The notes: generated by a model from the sequence alone, not told the origin. A DNA stretch of 64,000 nucleotides from Pseudooceanicola lipolyticus (GCF_002786325.1 NZ_PGTB01000002.1:1-64000), one strand, 5' to 3'. Shown: positions 38,108-47,999, counted from the stretch's first letter. Made by a program: numbers and translations.

Positions 38108-39031
38108 ATGTCCAAGTCTAGCAAACGCAAGTTCGACGCTGCAGCGTCGATCACCAACGAACTCATCGACATCATTGACCGGGGCGTGCTGCCCTGGCGC
38201 AAGCCATGGACGGTCGGCGGCAGTTCCGTGCCGCTCCGCCTGAACGGCGAACCCTACCAGGGCGTCAATAACTTCCTGTTGACTATGCGCACCATGATGG
38301 CCGGATACGCCTCGCCTTACTGGATGACGTTGAGGCAGGCGAACGAGCTCGATGCGAAAGTCATCAAGGGCTCGAAATCGTCGGTGGTCGTCTACTACGG
38401 GACGGCCGAGCGCGAGCAGGCCGAAAGCGCCCACGGCGACCAGGCGGAAACCGAAGATCCCAAAACCATCCCCTTCATGAAATCCTACCGCGTCTTCAAC
38501 GCCGATCAGATCGAGGGGTTGGACCCTCGCTTCCATCCCGCTGCGGCCGAACCGGAAGTTCATCCCGAACGCGCACCGATCCCGCATATGCAGAGCTTCT
38601 TCGAGGCAATCGGTGCCAATGTCAGCTTCTCTGGTCGGGAAGCATGTTACGTCCCGAATCTCGACAAGATTTACATGCCCCCGATCGAGCTCTTCGAGAA
38701 CCCGCGGAATTTCTACGCCGTCTGGGGTCATGAGCTGGGCCACTGGACGAAACCCCGGCATCGGTTAAACCGCAGCTATGGCGATGCGCGGTTCGGCAAC
38801 ACCGCCTACGCACGGGAAGAGATTGTGGCCGAGCTCTGCACGGTGTTCTTGGGTCAGAAGCTGGGGTTCTCCGCGCATACGCTGGAGCTGAACGCGGCCT
38901 ATCTCGACAACTGGGTCCGCGTGCTCCGGTCTGACAAGCGGGCGATCTTCAAACATGCGGCGGACGCGCAGCGTGCCTGTGACTATCTCGTCGCCGCGTC
39001 GGAGGCGGGGCAGGGGGAACAGGCCGCTTGA
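38108..39031 (+). CDS. ardC: ArdC-like antirestriction/ssDNA-binding metallopeptidase
   Basis: A 307-residue protein. The N-terminal ArdC/DUF1738 domain is at 7-130 (DAAASITNELIDIIDRGVLPW, PYQGVNNFLLT, PYWMTLRQANE, KGSKSSVVVYYG). A C-terminal zincin-like domain carries HELGHW at 208-213 and the later ligand in EEIVAELCTVF. ArdC proteins protect incoming plasmid DNA from restriction during conjugation. It opens the accessory block, consistent with an early-transferred plasmid region. Confidence 0.9.
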   Translation: MSKSSKRKFDAAASITNELIDIIDRGVLPWRKPWTVGGSSVPLRLNGEPYQGVNNFLLTMRTMMAGYASPYWMTLRQANELDAKVIKGSKSSVVVYYGTAEREQAESAHGDQAETEDPKTIPFMKSYRVFNADQIEGLDPRFHPAAAEPEVHPERAPIPHMQSFFEAIGANVSFSGREACYVPNLDKIYMPPIELFENPRNFYAVWGHELGHWTKPRHRLNRSYGDARFGNTAYAREEIVAELCTVFLGQKLGFSAHTLELNAAYLDNWVRVLRSDKRAIFKHAADAQRACDYLVAASEAGQGEQAA

Positions 39032-39063
39032 GGCCGGGGCTGTCCGGGCTGGTAGGGCGTGGT

Positions 39064-39088
39064 GAAAGGAAAAACTGGCTTTGGGTTT
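39064..39088 (+). repeat. repeated leader element, copy 2
   Basis: GAAAGGAAAAACTGGCTTTG plus GGTTT, 34 bp before the DUF3768 start. See copies at 6630, 39561, 47326 and 52325. Confidence 0.5.
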
Positions 39089-39121
39089 GGTGGTTTCAAC
39101 CCATCCCGAAAGGACAGACCC

Positions 39122-39511
39122 ATGAGCCATCCTGAACCCGCAGACTATTCGCGTCCGAACGCGGCTGTCATCGCATCCCAGAACGACGCTTTCCGCAGGT
39201 TTGCCTGCCTTGGCATCACCCCGGATCAGCAGATCCAGGGCCGCCTCGTCGTGACCCAGTCCCTGATCGAGGCAGGCGATGGCTTCGTCACAGAGGCCGT
39301 CCAGGCCACCGGTGCGTTCGATACATTCGAGCCGGACAATGATCCGGAAGGCTGGCACGACTTCGGGGCCGTGACGATCCGGGGCGAAACCGTATTCTGG
39401 AAGCTGGATCTCTACGAGGCCAGCTCTGACTTCCGCTATGGCGCCGAGGCACCCGACAATCCCGAGACGACCATGCGCGTGCTGACCGTCATGATGGCGC
39501 GCGACTGGTAG
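39122..39511 (+). CDS. DUF3768 family protein
   Basis: A 129-residue protein with NDAFRRFACLGITPDQQIQG, RLVVTQSLIEAG, FDTFEPDNDPEGWHDFGAV and ETVFWKLDLYEAS, all typical of DUF3768. The function is unknown. These proteins are common on alphaproteobacterial plasmids. The start at 39122 has GAAAGGACAGACCC before it. The leader element and the same context are shared with other genes of this block, suggesting common regulation. Confidence 0.8.
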   Translation: MSHPEPADYSRPNAAVIASQNDAFRRFACLGITPDQQIQGRLVVTQSLIEAGDGFVTEAVQATGAFDTFEPDNDPEGWHDFGAVTIRGETVFWKLDLYEASSDFRYGAEAPDNPETTMRVLTVMMARDW

Positions 39512-39560
39512 GGCGGGCCGCACCCCAACCTTCCATCACCGACAGGCCCGCTGACCCTCC

Positions 39561-39582
39561 GAAAGGGAAAGTGGGCCTCTTG
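39561..39582 (+). repeat. repeated leader element, copy 3
   Basis: GAAAGGGAAAGTGGGCCTCT, 80 bp before the ParB-like gene. Closest match is the copy at 47326. Confidence 0.55.
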
Positions 39583-39661
39583 TCCTGTTGGTTCCCGGAT
39601 CCGGGGATTGGTTGCGCGAAGACCCGCGCGGCCCTCTCAAACACGTCGAGAAGGACATGTC

Positions 39662-41635
39662 ATGACTCACACATTCAAAACTACCACCGTCGCCATCGGC
39701 GACCTCTGCCCGCATCCCGCGAACGTACGGACCAATTCCCCCGAGACCTATGCCTCGGAGAATATCGCGCATCTCAAGGCCAGCATCGCCGTTCTGGGCC
39801 TTCTTCAGCCGCTGCTCGTTCAGAAGATCGGTGGCAAGTTCGGGGTGCTCGCCGGTGGCCGGCGCCATGCGGCGCTTCTGGAGCTGGTCGCCGACAAAAC
39901 CGCCAAAGGGTTCACGAACCGCACCAAGATCGACTGCCGTTTGGTCCCTGACGATTGCGATGTGACCACCGCGCTGTCGCTCGCCGAGAACATCACCCAG
40001 GCGCCGATGAACGCCATCGACGAGTTCGAGGCCTTCGCGCGGATGATGGAGGTCGACGGCCAGACTCCCGAGACGATTGCCAAGACCTTCGGCACAACCG
40101 TCGCCGCCGTCAAAGGCAGGCTGCGCTACGGGCTCATCCATCCCGACATCCGTGCCGCGGCCCGCGCCAAATCGATCACCCTCGACACGATGAAAGCCTT
40201 CGCCGATCACCCGAGCCAGGAGGTGCAACGCGAGGTCTTCGAGGCGCTCACCAGGGAGGACAACTATGTCCAGGCCCATACCGTCCGCAACGCGCTGAAG
40301 TCCCGCGGTGTGCAGGTCAGCGACGATATCGGCGCCTTCGTGCGGAAGGACTACGAGGCGCGTGGCGGCGCCATCGCGGCCGATCTCCTGGACGAGCATT
40401 CCGTGCTGGAGGATTCCGCGCTGGTCGAAACGATCCTGCTCGAAAAACTCGCCGCCGCCGCCGAAGAGGCGCGGGCAGAGATCGGCTTTGCCTGGGCCGA
40501 TGCGGTCATCCAGTACGACTATGCCGCCATGGCGGACTATGGCCGTGTCTATCCGGGTCCAGTCGAGCCCGATGAGAAGGGCCAGAAGCGTGTCGATGAG
40601 ATTGCCGCCGAACTCGAGAAACTCGAACACGAGATGGAGAACGAAGAGCTCGAGGAAGAGGCGTACAATGAACTCTACGAACGCGTGGACGCGCTGGAAG
40701 CTGAGGCGCGGGACCTACAGGAGGCCTATGGCACCGAGGATCTTTCGCGCTCCGGCGTGATCGCCTCCTGGTCGCATGGCAAGATCTCCCTGCATGTCGG
40801 GATGGTGCGCCCTGAAGACAAGGCGGAGCGGTCTGGCAAAGGCACCGGCGCACCGAGCGACAGGGGCGCCGTAGACGGCGATCAGATCACCTATCCCGCC
40901 TCGCTCACCGAGGACCTGAAGACCGAGCGGGCGATGGCGCTCGGCGCGGCCATGGCGATGCATCCAGAGGCGACGCTCGACCTCACGCTCTTCAAATTGG
41001 TCACGGATGTGCTGACCAGCGGTTTGGGCGTCACCCAAGCGATCAAGGTCGATGCGCGCCAGGAGTATCGTACCCACGCCAAGATGGACGAGATCGACGG
41101 CACCTCGCTTGAACAGGTGGCCGAGGCCCATGACGCACTCGACCTCTCCTGGGCCGATGACGCGAAATCCCCTGCAGACCAGTTCGCGCTCTTCCGGGCG
41201 CTCGATGCGGGCGAGAAGGCCAAACTCGTGGCCTATGCCACGGCGGCGACCACGCAGTCCTGCTTCGCACGGGACCGGCAGCGTGACAGCCTGATGCATG
41301 ATTTCGAGGTGGAGATCATGCCGGACATCCGGGCGCATTGGACGCCGAACGCGGCGCTTTTCAACCGCTTCAAGAAGGCCTGGCTTCTGAAGATCCTCGG
41401 CGAGGACCTGGGGCTCGCACAAGAGGCGGTGACATTGGCCTCCTCGACCAAGAAGCAAGTCGTCGAATTCTGCGACAAGCTCTTTGCGGAGCCTTTCGCC
41501 ACGCTGACGGAGGCGCAGCGCGCGGCGGTCGCGGCCTGGTGTCCGCCGATGATGCAGACGGCAGGTGTCGAGCCGGTTGATGCCAGCGAGGCCGAGACAC
41601 CCGAAGACGAAACCGAGGTCGCAGAAGCGGCCTGA
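39662..41635 (+). CDS. ParB/Spo0J-type nuclease-domain protein
   Basis: A 657-residue protein with an N-terminal ParB domain (IGDLCPHPANVRTNS, SIAVLGLLQPLLVQK, FGVLAGGRRHAALLEL, LSLAENITQAPMNAIDEFEAF) and an HTH (TPETIAKTFGTTVAAVKGRL). Residues 310-360 are a glutamate-rich coiled coil. There is no partner ParA. Proteins of this type are common plasmid accessory genes. They may be DNA-binding nuclease or CTP-dependent regulators rather than partition factors. The replicon's own RepB covers partition. The start at 39662 follows AGAAGGACATGTC. Confidence 0.85.
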   Translation: MTHTFKTTTVAIGDLCPHPANVRTNSPETYASENIAHLKASIAVLGLLQPLLVQKIGGKFGVLAGGRRHAALLELVADKTAKGFTNRTKIDCRLVPDDCDVTTALSLAENITQAPMNAIDEFEAFARMMEVDGQTPETIAKTFGTTVAAVKGRLRYGLIHPDIRAAARAKSITLDTMKAFADHPSQEVQREVFEALTREDNYVQAHTVRNALKSRGVQVSDDIGAFVRKDYEARGGAIAADLLDEHSVLEDSALVETILLEKLAAAAEEARAEIGFAWADAVIQYDYAAMADYGRVYPGPVEPDEKGQKRVDEIAAELEKLEHEMENEELEEEAYNELYERVDALEAEARDLQEAYGTEDLSRSGVIASWSHGKISLHVGMVRPEDKAERSGKGTGAPSDRGAVDGDQITYPASLTEDLKTERAMALGAAMAMHPEATLDLTLFKLVTDVLTSGLGVTQAIKVDARQEYRTHAKMDEIDGTSLEQVAEAHDALDLSWADDAKSPADQFALFRALDAGEKAKLVAYATAATTQSCFARDRQRDSLMHDFEVEIMPDIRAHWTPNAALFNRFKKAWLLKILGEDLGLAQEAVTLASSTKKQVVEFCDKLFAEPFATLTEAQRAAVAAWCPPMMQTAGVEPVDASEAETPEDETEVAEAA

Positions 41636-41705
41636 TCGAGCAGGCGGCCCGCTCGGCATGTCCGGCGCGGGTCGCACCCTTCCCTCCATCTTACAGGTAA
41701 ATCCC

Positions 41706-42299
41706 ATGTCCCTTCTTAGCTTCACTGCGACGAGCGTCGCGGCGCAGATCGCGCATGCGCGCGGCTGCTCCACCTTCCTTCCCAACTGGAACGGGCCGGT
41801 GGTCAAACCCGCCCTGATCCTGATCGTCGGCAATGGTGTGCATCTGCGCTCCAATGGCATCGACGGTTCGACCACGCGGATCGTCACCACCGAACGCGCC
41901 GATCCCACATATGCCTTCGCCAAGGGCATCAACCCGTTCCGCGATCCGGATTGGATGGCGGCGCGGCAGGCGGCGTTTCGCGATCTGACGGGCCAGTTCT
42001 ACACCGACATTCTCGATGACGTGCAGATGCTGATCGACCGCGGTCACGACACTATCCGGCTGGCAACCGATGGCCACACGATCTGCGTTTTCCTGCGCCG
42101 CGCCGCTGACTACCTGATCGGCGGCACCTACGACGTGCCCTCCGGTCTCGGCGGGACGTACCGGGTGATCCTGAAGGACGCCACCGACACCCACGCCCTC
42201 GTGCAGAATAGCGGCAATTGCGAGGATTTCGACGAGATGCTGCCTTACCGCGTGCCGCTCGATGCGCTCATCGAAATCGATGACCGGAGGGCGGCATAG
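41706..42299 (+). CDS. hypothetical plasmid protein
   Basis: A 197-residue protein. The N-terminal 60 residues (SVAAQIAHARGCSTFLPNWN, ALILIVGNGVHLRSNGIDG) are copied in the fused gene at 6984. The rest (AKGINPFRDPDWMAARQA, FRDLTGQFYTDILDD, GHTICVFLRRAADYL, DVPSGLGGTYRVIL) is absent there. No membrane helix or catalytic motif was found. The function is unknown. It is followed by the DUF6927-like gene with a one-base TAGTG overlap, so both are co-translated. Confidence 0.75.
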   Translation: MSLLSFTATSVAAQIAHARGCSTFLPNWNGPVVKPALILIVGNGVHLRSNGIDGSTTRIVTTERADPTYAFAKGINPFRDPDWMAARQAAFRDLTGQFYTDILDDVQMLIDRGHDTIRLATDGHTICVFLRRAADYLIGGTYDVPSGLGGTYRVILKDATDTHALVQNSGNCEDFDEMLPYRVPLDALIEIDDRRAA

Positions 42300-42955
42300 T
42301 GGGTTGGCTCTTCTACACCGACCGCCGCGTCAAAACCTACGCGGACGAGAAGGCAGAAATCGCCCGGCTTTGCACGTTCGAGACGGATACGCGCAAGACA
42401 GTGCTGCTCAAGGCCTCCAAACTCGGGTCGACCTGGTATGCAGCTTTGAGGCTCACCAACATCGATGGCGCGCCGGTTGAAGACAGAACCTACGTGACCG
42501 ATGCCGACGGGTCGATCACCTTCGGCGCCGTGTTCCTCACCCGCTATGACGAGGGCTGCTGGGGCTACAAGGACATGGAGGAGAGCGCCGGGCCCGTGGA
42601 GTCGCGCGCGCCGCTCAGCCTTCTGGCATTGCTCTCCGAGTTGAAGGATCCCGACAGCTATGCCCATGCCTGGCGTCAGCGCTGCCGCGACTGGGCGGCG
42701 ATCCCGGACTACGACGAGGGTGACAAGATCAAACTGGCCGCACCGGTAACGCTGACCGATGGCAGCACCTGCCAGATCGTGACCGCCACCCATTACCGGC
42801 GCGGAGGGCAAAAGCGTCGCTGCTACCGCATCGAGGAGACAGGCGGCCTCGTGCGCCTGTCGAAAGCCTCGCTCGCCGGGTCCGAGCTCCTCGGCTCGGC
42901 GAAGAGTGAGGCGAGTCCGGTTCTGGCCGAGTTTTTCGCCGGGAACGATTCCTGA
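42299..42955 (+). CDS. DUF6927-like protein
   Basis: A 218-residue protein starting with GTG in the stop of the preceding gene (WLFYTDRRVKTYADEKAEIA). The core (STWYAALRLTNIDG, GSITFGAVFLTRYDEGCWGY, KDMEESAGP, WRQRCRDWAAIPDY, KRRCYRIEETGGLVRLSKA) is strongly conserved with the C-terminal part of the fused paralogue at 6984. The family label is tentative and the function unknown. A terminator-like hairpin follows at 42988. Confidence 0.75.
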   Translation: MGWLFYTDRRVKTYADEKAEIARLCTFETDTRKTVLLKASKLGSTWYAALRLTNIDGAPVEDRTYVTDADGSITFGAVFLTRYDEGCWGYKDMEESAGPVESRAPLSLLALLSELKDPDSYAHAWRQRCRDWAAIPDYDEGDKIKLAAPVTLTDGSTCQIVTATHYRRGGQKRRCYRIEETGGLVRLSKASLAGSELLGSAKSEASPVLAEFFAGNDS

Positions 42956-42987
42956 CCGCCGGCAACATCGCTATCTGTTCAGCCTTG

Positions 42988-43028
42988 AGCCGCCTCCGCG
43001 CGTTTGAAAGCGCTGAGGCGGCTTTCTG
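42988..43028 (+). terminator. terminator-like hairpin after the DUF6927-like gene
   Basis: AGCCGCCTC (42988-42996) pairs with GAGGCGGCT (43015-43023), followed by TTCT. The T-run is short, so it may be only partially effective. Confidence 0.55.
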
Positions 43029-43067
43029 TCCTGTCGGACCCACAACCTGACTCAAAGGACAGACGAT

Positions 43068-46000
43068 ATGGACAACCGAAGCCCGGCACTCGCACGCGAT
43101 TTCCCATCGAAACCACAGCTTCTGCAGGCCATTCGCCTGATCGGCAGCGAGATTGAGAAGCAACCGCTCAAGAGCTCATCGCTCGCTCGGATCATGCGCG
43201 AGACCTTCGGCGGTAGCGATGCCGGCGGCGCGTGGTCGTGGCGCATGGCCTATGACCTCATGCAGGCCGCCACGGTGACGGCGATCATGCGGGACAGCGG
43301 TTCGGACGCGCTCGCGACGGCCAGATTGCTCGCCTCACGGCTCCTGACAGAGACCCGGCGCTCCGAGCAACAGATTCGCCTGCAACAGTTCTCGACGCCG
43401 CTGCCCTATGCGGCGCTGGCTATCCGCGCAGCCGCCATTCGCACCGGCGAAACCGTCCTCGAACCTTCCGCCGGGACCGGCGCGCTGGCTGGTTTTGCAG
43501 TTTGCGCGGGTGGCAAACCGATGCTGAACGAGATCGATCCCTTCCGTCGGGCGCTTCTCGAGGCGGTGTTCGGGGGCGAGGTGTCCGGCTTTGACGCCGA
43601 ACATATTGATGATCTCCTGACGGTGCCCGAGCTTCCCGGTGTCATCGTGATGAATCCGCCCTTCGCCTCATCGGTCGATCGGTCGCGCGACAAGCACATT
43701 GCGGCGAAACATCTGATCGGCGCTGCCAAACGGCTGGCACCCGGCGGACGTCTCGCGGCGATCATGCCGATGGGATTTTCGCCAAAACGAGACGCGGCCC
43801 ATTGGGCACGGGCCTCGGCCATCGCAAAGCCCCGTCTCGCGCTCACTATTCCGGGCCACGTTTACCGCAAACTCGGCACCACCGTCGAAACCCAGCTCAT
43901 GGTCTTCGACAAGGTGCAGGAGGAGATCGAGATCGTCCGTGCCATGGTCGACGATCTGGACGCGGCGCGCCAAATCATCGATGATATCGCCGCAACCCGC
44001 ACTGCCACTCCCTCGATCCAAACCGGTGCGCAGTTTCGGACTGGGTCGCGCCGGGTCGGTGTCCCTGTTGCACGTCAGCGCCCAATCGCCCAAGCGGCGT
44101 CTGCCAAACCCAAATCGCATGCCGCCATCCCGCTGGCCTTCACCTGCCTCGACACCCCCCGCGAGAACACGCCCGTCTCCGACATCTATGCCCGCTATCG
44201 TCCGCAGCGGATCGAGATTGAGGGTGCCCGGGAACATCCGACCCCCCTGGTCGAGAGTATAGCCATGGCCTCGGTTGCCCCTCCGGCACCCAACGGCGAA
44301 GCCGCCGCTGATCTGCGCCTGCCCGGCCGTCTGATCGAGGAGGGCCATCTCTCCGAGGCCCAGCTCGAGACCATCCTCATGGCGAACGATGCCCACGCGC
44401 GCGACCTGCCGGGGCGGTTTACCATTGACCAGGACCAGACCCGGATGACCCGCGCCGACGATGATCCGGAAGCGTGTGCCTACCGCCTCGGCTATTTCCT
44501 TGGCGACGGTACCGGCTGCGGCAAGGGCCGGGAATGCGCCGGTCTCATCCTGGTGAACTGGCTCGCAGGTCGTCGCAAGGCGGTCTGGATTTCGAAGTCC
44601 ACCACGCTCATCGAGGACGCGATCCGCGACTGGACCGATCTCGGCGGCTCGCCCGCCGACATCCAGCCGCTCTCCAAATGGAAGCCAGATCAACCCATTC
44701 CGATGGGCGACGGCATCCTTTTCGTGACCTATGCGACGCTGCGGTCGGCGGGCAAATGCGGGAGGACCCGGCTCAGCCAGGTTCTCGACTGGATGGGCGA
44801 CGGGTTCGACGGCGTGCTGGCCTTCGACGAGGCCCATGCCATGCAGAACGCCGCCGGGTCCGACGAGGGCAGGGGGGTCAAACCCTCCCAGCAGGGTCTC
44901 GCCGGGCTGCGCCTGCAACTTGCTGCGCCCCGGGCGCGGGTCTTCTACGTCTCGGCGACCGGGGCCACCAGTGTTCACAATCTTGCCTACGCCTCCCGCC
45001 TCGGCCTCTGGGGCCAGGGGTCCGAATACCCCTTCCCGAGCCGCGAGAGCTTCGTCTCAGCGATGGAGGCCGGCGGCGTTGCGGCGATGGAAGTCGTGGC
45101 GCGCGACCTGAAGACGCTCGGGTTCTACACCGCGCGGGTGCTCAGCTTCGACGGTGTTGAGTACGACGTGCTCGAACATGCGCTCACACCCGCCCAGATC
45201 GAGATCTACGATGCCTATGCCGGGGCTTTCCGGACCATCCACCACAACCTCGAAGCGGCGCTGACCGCGACAGGCGTCAATGATGCCTCCGGTCAGACGA
45301 ACGCCTCGGCCGCCAAAGCTTCGGCCAAGTCCCGCTTCGAGAGCACCAAGCAGCGCTTCTTCAATCACCTCCTGATGGGCATGAAAGCCCCGACTGTCAT
45401 CCGCTCCATCGAACAGGATATCGGGGACGGTTATGCCTGCGTCATCCAGGTGGTCTCAACTGGAGAGAGCCTGTTGAAACGCCGGCTTGAAGCGATGGAC
45501 CCCGAAGACGATCTGGTCGAGGGGGCGTTGACGCCTCGGGATTATGTGCTCTCCTACCTCGAACAGGCCTTCCCGATCCATGCCCAGAAGCTCGTGGAGA
45601 TCGACGGGAACATGGTCGTGGAGCCGCTGCGGGATGCGAATGGCGCCCTGGTTGTCTCCCGCGAGGCCGAGGCCTTGCGCGATGAGGCAATGATAGAGCT
45701 GATGTCCCTGGCGCCGATCCCTTCGGCGCTCGACCAGATCCTCTGGGCCTTCGGGGATGAGGTCGTGGCCGAGGTGACAGGGCGCTCCATCCGCCCCCTG
45801 AAAGCCAGTGAAGGTGCCCTCTTCATCGAGAAGCGGTCCGCCAGCAGTAATTCTTCTGAAACCCGGGCCTTCATGGACGGCGAGAAGGATATCCTGATCT
45901 TCTCGGATGCCGGCGGGACGGGCCGGTCCTACCATGCCGCAAAGACGGCGAAGAACCAGAAGCGGCGGCGGCACTATCTGCTGGAGCCCGGTTGGCGAGC

Positions 46001-47327
46001 AGACGCCGCGATCCAGGGGCTCGGGCGCACCCATCGCTCGGCTCAGGTGTCAGTGCCCTTCTTCCGGGTCTGCACCTCGGACGTGCACGGCGAGAAACGC
46101 TTCACCTCCACGATCGCCCGACGGCTTGATCAGCTGGGCGCCCTCACCAAGGGCCAGCGCGAGACCGGCTCCCAGGGCATGTTCCGCGAGGAGGACAATC
46201 TCGAAAGCCCGATCGCAAGGGGTGCGCTGCGAGGCTATTACGCCGATCTCGCCGCCGGGCGTGCCGGGGCCATGAGCTATGAGAAGTTCTGCGATTGGAC
46301 CGCCTTGCGGCTGATCGACCAGGACGGCGTGCTGCTCGAAGAGCTTCCACCAATCCAACGCTTCCTGAACCGGGTGCTGGCGCTGCCCATCCACATGCAG
46401 AACGCGCTCTTCGCCGAGTTCATGAGCCGGATCGCCGATCAGACCGAGCGGGCGCGGGCGGCTGGCACGCTCGATCTCGGCGTCGAGACACTGCGTGGCG
46501 AGCGGATAGAGCAGGTCTCGACCGAAGACCTCTGGACCTGTCCGCGCTCCAGAGCAGTGACGCGCATAATCGGACTTGAGGTGACGGACCCCGTCCATAT
46601 CCTCTCCGCAGAAGAGGTGCTGGATCGGAACCCCGACAGGTTGCCGATGATCAACCGCGCGTCGGGTCGCGCGGCGTTCATCTCAGCCCGTCCGATGCAG
46701 ATGTACGACGAGGAGATTGTCACGCTCATGCGCAAGGTGACCCGGCCGAGCGGGTCCACCTATGTCGAGGAAGGGAAGTTCCAGGCTTCCGCCTGGGAAG
46801 AGATCGAGCCGTCCGAGTTCCGCCGCCTCTGGGACGAGGAGGCCGATAGCCTGCCGAAGGTGACCACGACGAAGCTCTATCTGCTGACCGGGCTGCTACT
46901 GCCGATCTGGAAGGACATCCCCTCGGGCAACGAACGCATCTACCGGGTCACGCCCGAGGGGCAGGGGAGCATGATCGGCCGCACAGTCAGCGAGGACGGT
47001 GCGGCCGCGCTCAGAGCCCGTTTTATGGTCGGCACCCCGAAAACCCCGCAGGAGATGCTGACGGCGGCGCTCGGGTCCACCGCGCCGGTCGATCTGGGCC
47101 GGGGCCTCACGCTCACCCGCCGCCGGGTCGCGGGCGCGGCCCGCCTCGAGATCGACGGGGCCGACCGGGGCACGATCGACGGGCTGAAGGCCATGGGGTG
47201 TTTCACGGAGATCATCGCCTTCCAGCTCCGGGTCTTCGTGCCCCACGGGGAGGGTGTTGATACCGCCGCCATCCTGGCCCGGATCGTGGGGGAAGGGTCT
47301 CCAACGGCGGCGGAGCGAGCCGCATGA
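43068..47327 (+). CDS. giant methyltransferase/strawberry-notch-like helicase
   Basis: A 1419-residue protein with two domains. The N-terminal methyltransferase has LEPSAGTGALAGF (131-143) and NPPF at 196-199, typical of N6-adenine DNA methylation. The C-terminal helicase is of the strawberry-notch type: Walker A GDGTGCGKG at 479-487, Walker B LAFDEAHAMQN with DEAH at 587-590, FYVSATGATSVHNLAY and the motif VI region QGLGRTHRSAQ. It could modify and remodel entering plasmid DNA, countering restriction. Such genes are a hallmark of large conjugative alphaproteobacterial plasmids. It is cytosolic and appears intact. It overlaps the next leader element by two bases. Confidence 0.88.
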   Translation: MDNRSPALARDFPSKPQLLQAIRLIGSEIEKQPLKSSSLARIMRETFGGSDAGGAWSWRMAYDLMQAATVTAIMRDSGSDALATARLLASRLLTETRRSEQQIRLQQFSTPLPYAALAIRAAAIRTGETVLEPSAGTGALAGFAVCAGGKPMLNEIDPFRRALLEAVFGGEVSGFDAEHIDDLLTVPELPGVIVMNPPFASSVDRSRDKHIAAKHLIGAAKRLAPGGRLAAIMPMGFSPKRDAAHWARASAIAKPRLALTIPGHVYRKLGTTVETQLMVFDKVQEEIEIVRAMVDDLDAARQIIDDIAATRTATPSIQTGAQFRTGSRRVGVPVARQRPIAQAASAKPKSHAAIPLAFTCLDTPRENTPVSDIYARYRPQRIEIEGAREHPTPLVESIAMASVAPPAPNGEAAADLRLPGRLIEEGHLSEAQLETILMANDAHARDLPGRFTIDQDQTRMTRADDDPEACAYRLGYFLGDGTGCGKGRECAGLILVNWLAGRRKAVWISKSTTLIEDAIRDWTDLGGSPADIQPLSKWKPDQPIPMGDGILFVTYATLRSAGKCGRTRLSQVLDWMGDGFDGVLAFDEAHAMQNAAGSDEGRGVKPSQQGLAGLRLQLAAPRARVFYVSATGATSVHNLAYASRLGLWGQGSEYPFPSRESFVSAMEAGGVAAMEVVARDLKTLGFYTARVLSFDGVEYDVLEHALTPAQIEIYDAYAGAFRTIHHNLEAALTATGVNDASGQTNASAAKASAKSRFESTKQRFFNHLLMGMKAPTVIRSIEQDIGDGYACVIQVVSTGESLLKRRLEAMDPEDDLVEGALTPRDYVLSYLEQAFPIHAQKLVEIDGNMVVEPLRDANGALVVSREAEALRDEAMIELMSLAPIPSALDQILWAFGDEVVAEVTGRSIRPLKASEGALFIEKRSASSNSSETRAFMDGEKDILIFSDAGGTGRSYHAAKTAKNQKRRRHYLLEPGWRADAAIQGLGRTHRSAQVSVPFFRVCTSDVHGEKRFTSTIARRLDQLGALTKGQRETGSQGMFREEDNLESPIARGALRGYYADLAAGRAGAMSYEKFCDWTALRLIDQDGVLLEELPPIQRFLNRVLALPIHMQNALFAEFMSRIADQTERARAAGTLDLGVETLRGERIEQVSTEDLWTCPRSRAVTRIIGLEVTDPVHILSAEEVLDRNPDRLPMINRASGRAAFISARPMQMYDEEIVTLMRKVTRPSGSTYVEEGKFQASAWEEIEPSEFRRLWDEEADSLPKVTTTKLYLLTGLLLPIWKDIPSGNERIYRVTPEGQGSMIGRTVSEDGAAALRARFMVGTPKTPQEMLTAALGSTAPVDLGRGLTLTRRRVAGAARLEIDGADRGTIDGLKAMGCFTEIIAFQLRVFVPHGEGVDTAAILARIVGEGSPTAAERAA

Positions 47328-47347
47328 AAGGGAAAGTGGGCCTTGGG
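47326..47347 (+). repeat. repeated leader element, copy 4
   Basis: GAAAGGGAAAGTGGGCCTTG plus GG, starting within the stop of the helicase gene and 107 bp before the DUF6878 start. Confidence 0.55.
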
Positions 47348-47453
47348 TCGGGGGGAACGCGGAAGGGTGCTTTGCCCCCTCGCGTTCCGCCGCCGTGGCG
47401 GGTCTCTGGACCCCTCGGCACCTTCCCCAATCCCAGACAAGAGGACGAGACCC

Positions 47454-47840
47454 ATGACCAACTCCGAGACCACCTTTGCCGAGGCGATGGCAAAATGGCA
47501 GGCCGAGCGCGAAGCCGCCAACAAGGCCGCCCGAAACGAGCTGCTCCCGCAATTGCGAGGCCTCGGCATCACCGAGGTCACCGCCGAATACGAGGGCTAC
47601 GGCGATTCGGGGAATATCGAAGACGTGACGGTGCAGCCGGTCGGCATTGCGCTCCCCGACGATCTCGCCACGAAGCTCGGCGACCTCGCCTGGTCCGTCG
47701 CCTATCACCAGCATCCCGGCTTCGAGAACAACGAGGGCGGCTATGGCACGCTGACCTGGGATGTCACCGCTGACAGCATCGCACTGGATCATGCCGACCG
47801 ATATGTCGAGTGCTCCCACAGCCGTGACGAGGGGCTCTGA
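47454..47840 (+). CDS. DUF6878-like protein
   Basis: A 128-residue protein: TFAEAMAKWQAEREAANKAA (helix), LRGLGITEVTAEYEGYGDSG, LAWSVAYHQHPGFENNEGGY, GTLTWDVTADSIALDHADR. It resembles the DUF6878 family (tentative name) found in plasmid accessory clusters. The start at 47454 follows AGAGGACGAGACCC. It is followed after one base by the disrupted DUF6915 gene. The function is unknown. Confidence 0.72.
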   Translation: MTNSETTFAEAMAKWQAEREAANKAARNELLPQLRGLGITEVTAEYEGYGDSGNIEDVTVQPVGIALPDDLATKLGDLAWSVAYHQHPGFENNEGGYGTLTWDVTADSIALDHADRYVECSHSRDEGL

Positions 47841-47841
47841 C

Positions 47842-47932
47842 ATGGCCCATCCCCTCCATCATGCCGAAAGCTCGGCCCGGAAGTACGGCGGGTCGCCATC
47901 CGACTATCAGGCCATCCACGATTGGTTCGATG
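47842..47932 (+). pseudogene. DUF6915-like gene, 5' part (interrupted)
   Basis: MAHPLHHAESSARKYGG, then PSDYQAIHDWFD, is the N-terminus of a DUF6915-like protein. It stops after 30 residues at the inserted transposon. The rest continues in frame at 51322-51677 after removal of one TCGATG copy. Confidence 0.85.
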
Positions 47933-47999
47933 TTATCCGGACAATCAAGCTGTTTTTGTTCTCCCGGTCGGGGTTTGTCGTGGTTGTCCATAGGAGGGC

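Noticed and set aside
37955-38761. 268-codon minus-strand frame opposite ardC
   Set aside because: Antisense to a clear ArdC-like gene; no domain recognised.
39536-40630. 364-codon minus-strand frame opposite the ParB-like gene
   Set aside because: The composition reflects the complementary strand of an acidic coiled coil; no support for coding.
43668-44978. 436-codon minus-strand frame opposite the giant helicase gene
   Set aside because: Glycine/arginine-rich shadow of a GC-rich gene, with no recognisable domain.
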